A stretch of DNA of 64,000 nucleotides from Bin80 sp964291275. Lineage in GTDB: Bacteria; Bacteroidota; Rhodothermia; Rhodothermales; Bin80. The position numbers were made by a program, and so were the translations under genes. The notes beneath the pieces are model-generated. The model was not told where the DNA came from and did not search any database. It saw only the letters and a list, made by a program, of their open reading frames with translations. The DNA lies in assembly GCA_964291275.2 (NCBI GenBank), contig OZ219800.1, positions 496,001 through 560,000 of the forward strand, in the 5' to 3' direction. Shown in pieces: positions 63,662-64,000 of the stretch (the stretch's first letter is position 1; every line of letters starts with the position of its first letter).

Positions 63662-64000
63662 TTACAGGTCCTGACGGAAGAAGACAGCATCCACCTGAAG
63701 AGTCTGTTCGGTCTCTGGGTCAACGAACACGGGCTCCAGCAGCACAGGTTGGAATTTTCGGCGTTCCAGCTCCTGCAGGAGACTGGCATAACTTTGGCCC
63801 CCATCGAATAGTGGTACCAGTGACAATTCAACCTGCATCCCGACCATCTTGTCTAGCACATCCCCTGCCCCATCTATCACGCGCCCCTCGTAACCCTGAG
63901 TATCGATCTTCAAAAAAGGGTTCGCACCAGATTGAAACTGTACACCGTACAAGTCACTTAACCTCTGCACCTGAACAGTAGTCGATGATGACGTCCGTGC
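63662..64000 (-). CDS. FkbM-family methyltransferase, C-terminal part (runs off the window)
   Basis: The last 112 residues are present; the frame is open to the window edge. The FkbM motif FLKIDTQGYEGRVIDGAGD is clear, followed by VGMQVELSLVPLFDGGQSY and a C-terminal strand LQVDAVFFRQDL. FkbM methyltransferases usually O-methylate sugars or polyketides in surface polysaccharide or natural-product pathways. The SAM-binding N-terminus lies outside the window. Confidence 0.88.
   Translation of the reverse strand, partial: ARTSSSTTVQVQRLSDLYGVQFQSGANPFLKIDTQGYEGRVIDGAGDVLDKMVGMQVELSLVPLFDGGQSYASLLQELERRKFQPVLLEPVFVDPETEQTLQVDAVFFRQDL

Overview
The window most likely comes from a bacterium of the Rhodothermota/Balneolota side of the Bacteroidota group. 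The evidence is a type III glutamine synthetase, a GWxTD-domain protein, SusC-like and BtuB-like TonB-dependent receptors, a type IX secretion sorting domain on an alpha-amylase, a 31-residue AURKAIP1/COX24-type ribosomal protein, and a tmRNA tag ending in YAMAA. Shine-Dalgarno sequences are mostly absent and TTG or GTG starts are common. No rRNA, tRNA or CRISPR array was seen.

Layout. 1-18.1 kb is ordinary chromosome: a partial TonB receptor, glnN, then minus-strand groups (GWxTD protein, asnS, iodotyrosine-deiodinase-like nitroreductase; a small protein, a QTMAN-like tRNA-queuosine mannosyltransferase, a MazG-like pyrophosphohydrolase; an ABC ATPase; YtxH, YaaA and TauE), an alpha/beta hydrolase, a lipoprotein, ssrA, a TIM-barrel epimerase and a large TonB receptor. 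18.4-24.8 kb is mobile DNA: an IS4-family element, then a 3,974-bp IS1595-type transposon that splits a lipoprotein gene. That transposon carries a small ORF and a DNA methyltransferase-HNH gene with a 14-bp homopolymer next to its start codon, and it has itself been hit by an ISL3-type element. 25.5-33.2 kb holds a glycosyltransferase, a sugar MFS transporter, a glycosidase-like lipoprotein and an uncharacterised 1,140-1,160-residue protein, plausibly one carbohydrate locus. 33.3-42.8 kb is core metabolism and cell biology (M20 amidohydrolase, HesB/IscA protein, ClpC, TyrA with ACT domain, GcvT, FtsK, PurE).

43-56.8 kb is an accessory island between purE and mgtE. It contains a Fic gene broken by a second ISL3 copy, a deoxyribosyltransferase/TIR-like protein, a type III modification gene whose restriction partner is split by a Tn5-like element with a DruA (DUF4338)-transposase fusion, and a KAP P-loop NTPase lying between two 69-bp direct repeats. 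56.8-64 kb returns to chromosome: VWA protein-rsmA-mgtE operon, a secreted GH13 amylase, and the end of an FkbM methyltransferase gene.

The main result is that four genes (lipoprotein, MTase-HNH, Fic, type III Res) are interrupted by elements with exact 8-bp target duplications. In each case, removing the element and one duplication restores one continuous reading frame (360, 422, 402 and 870 residues). The insertions are therefore young, and two or three of the four hit defence- or toxin-like genes.
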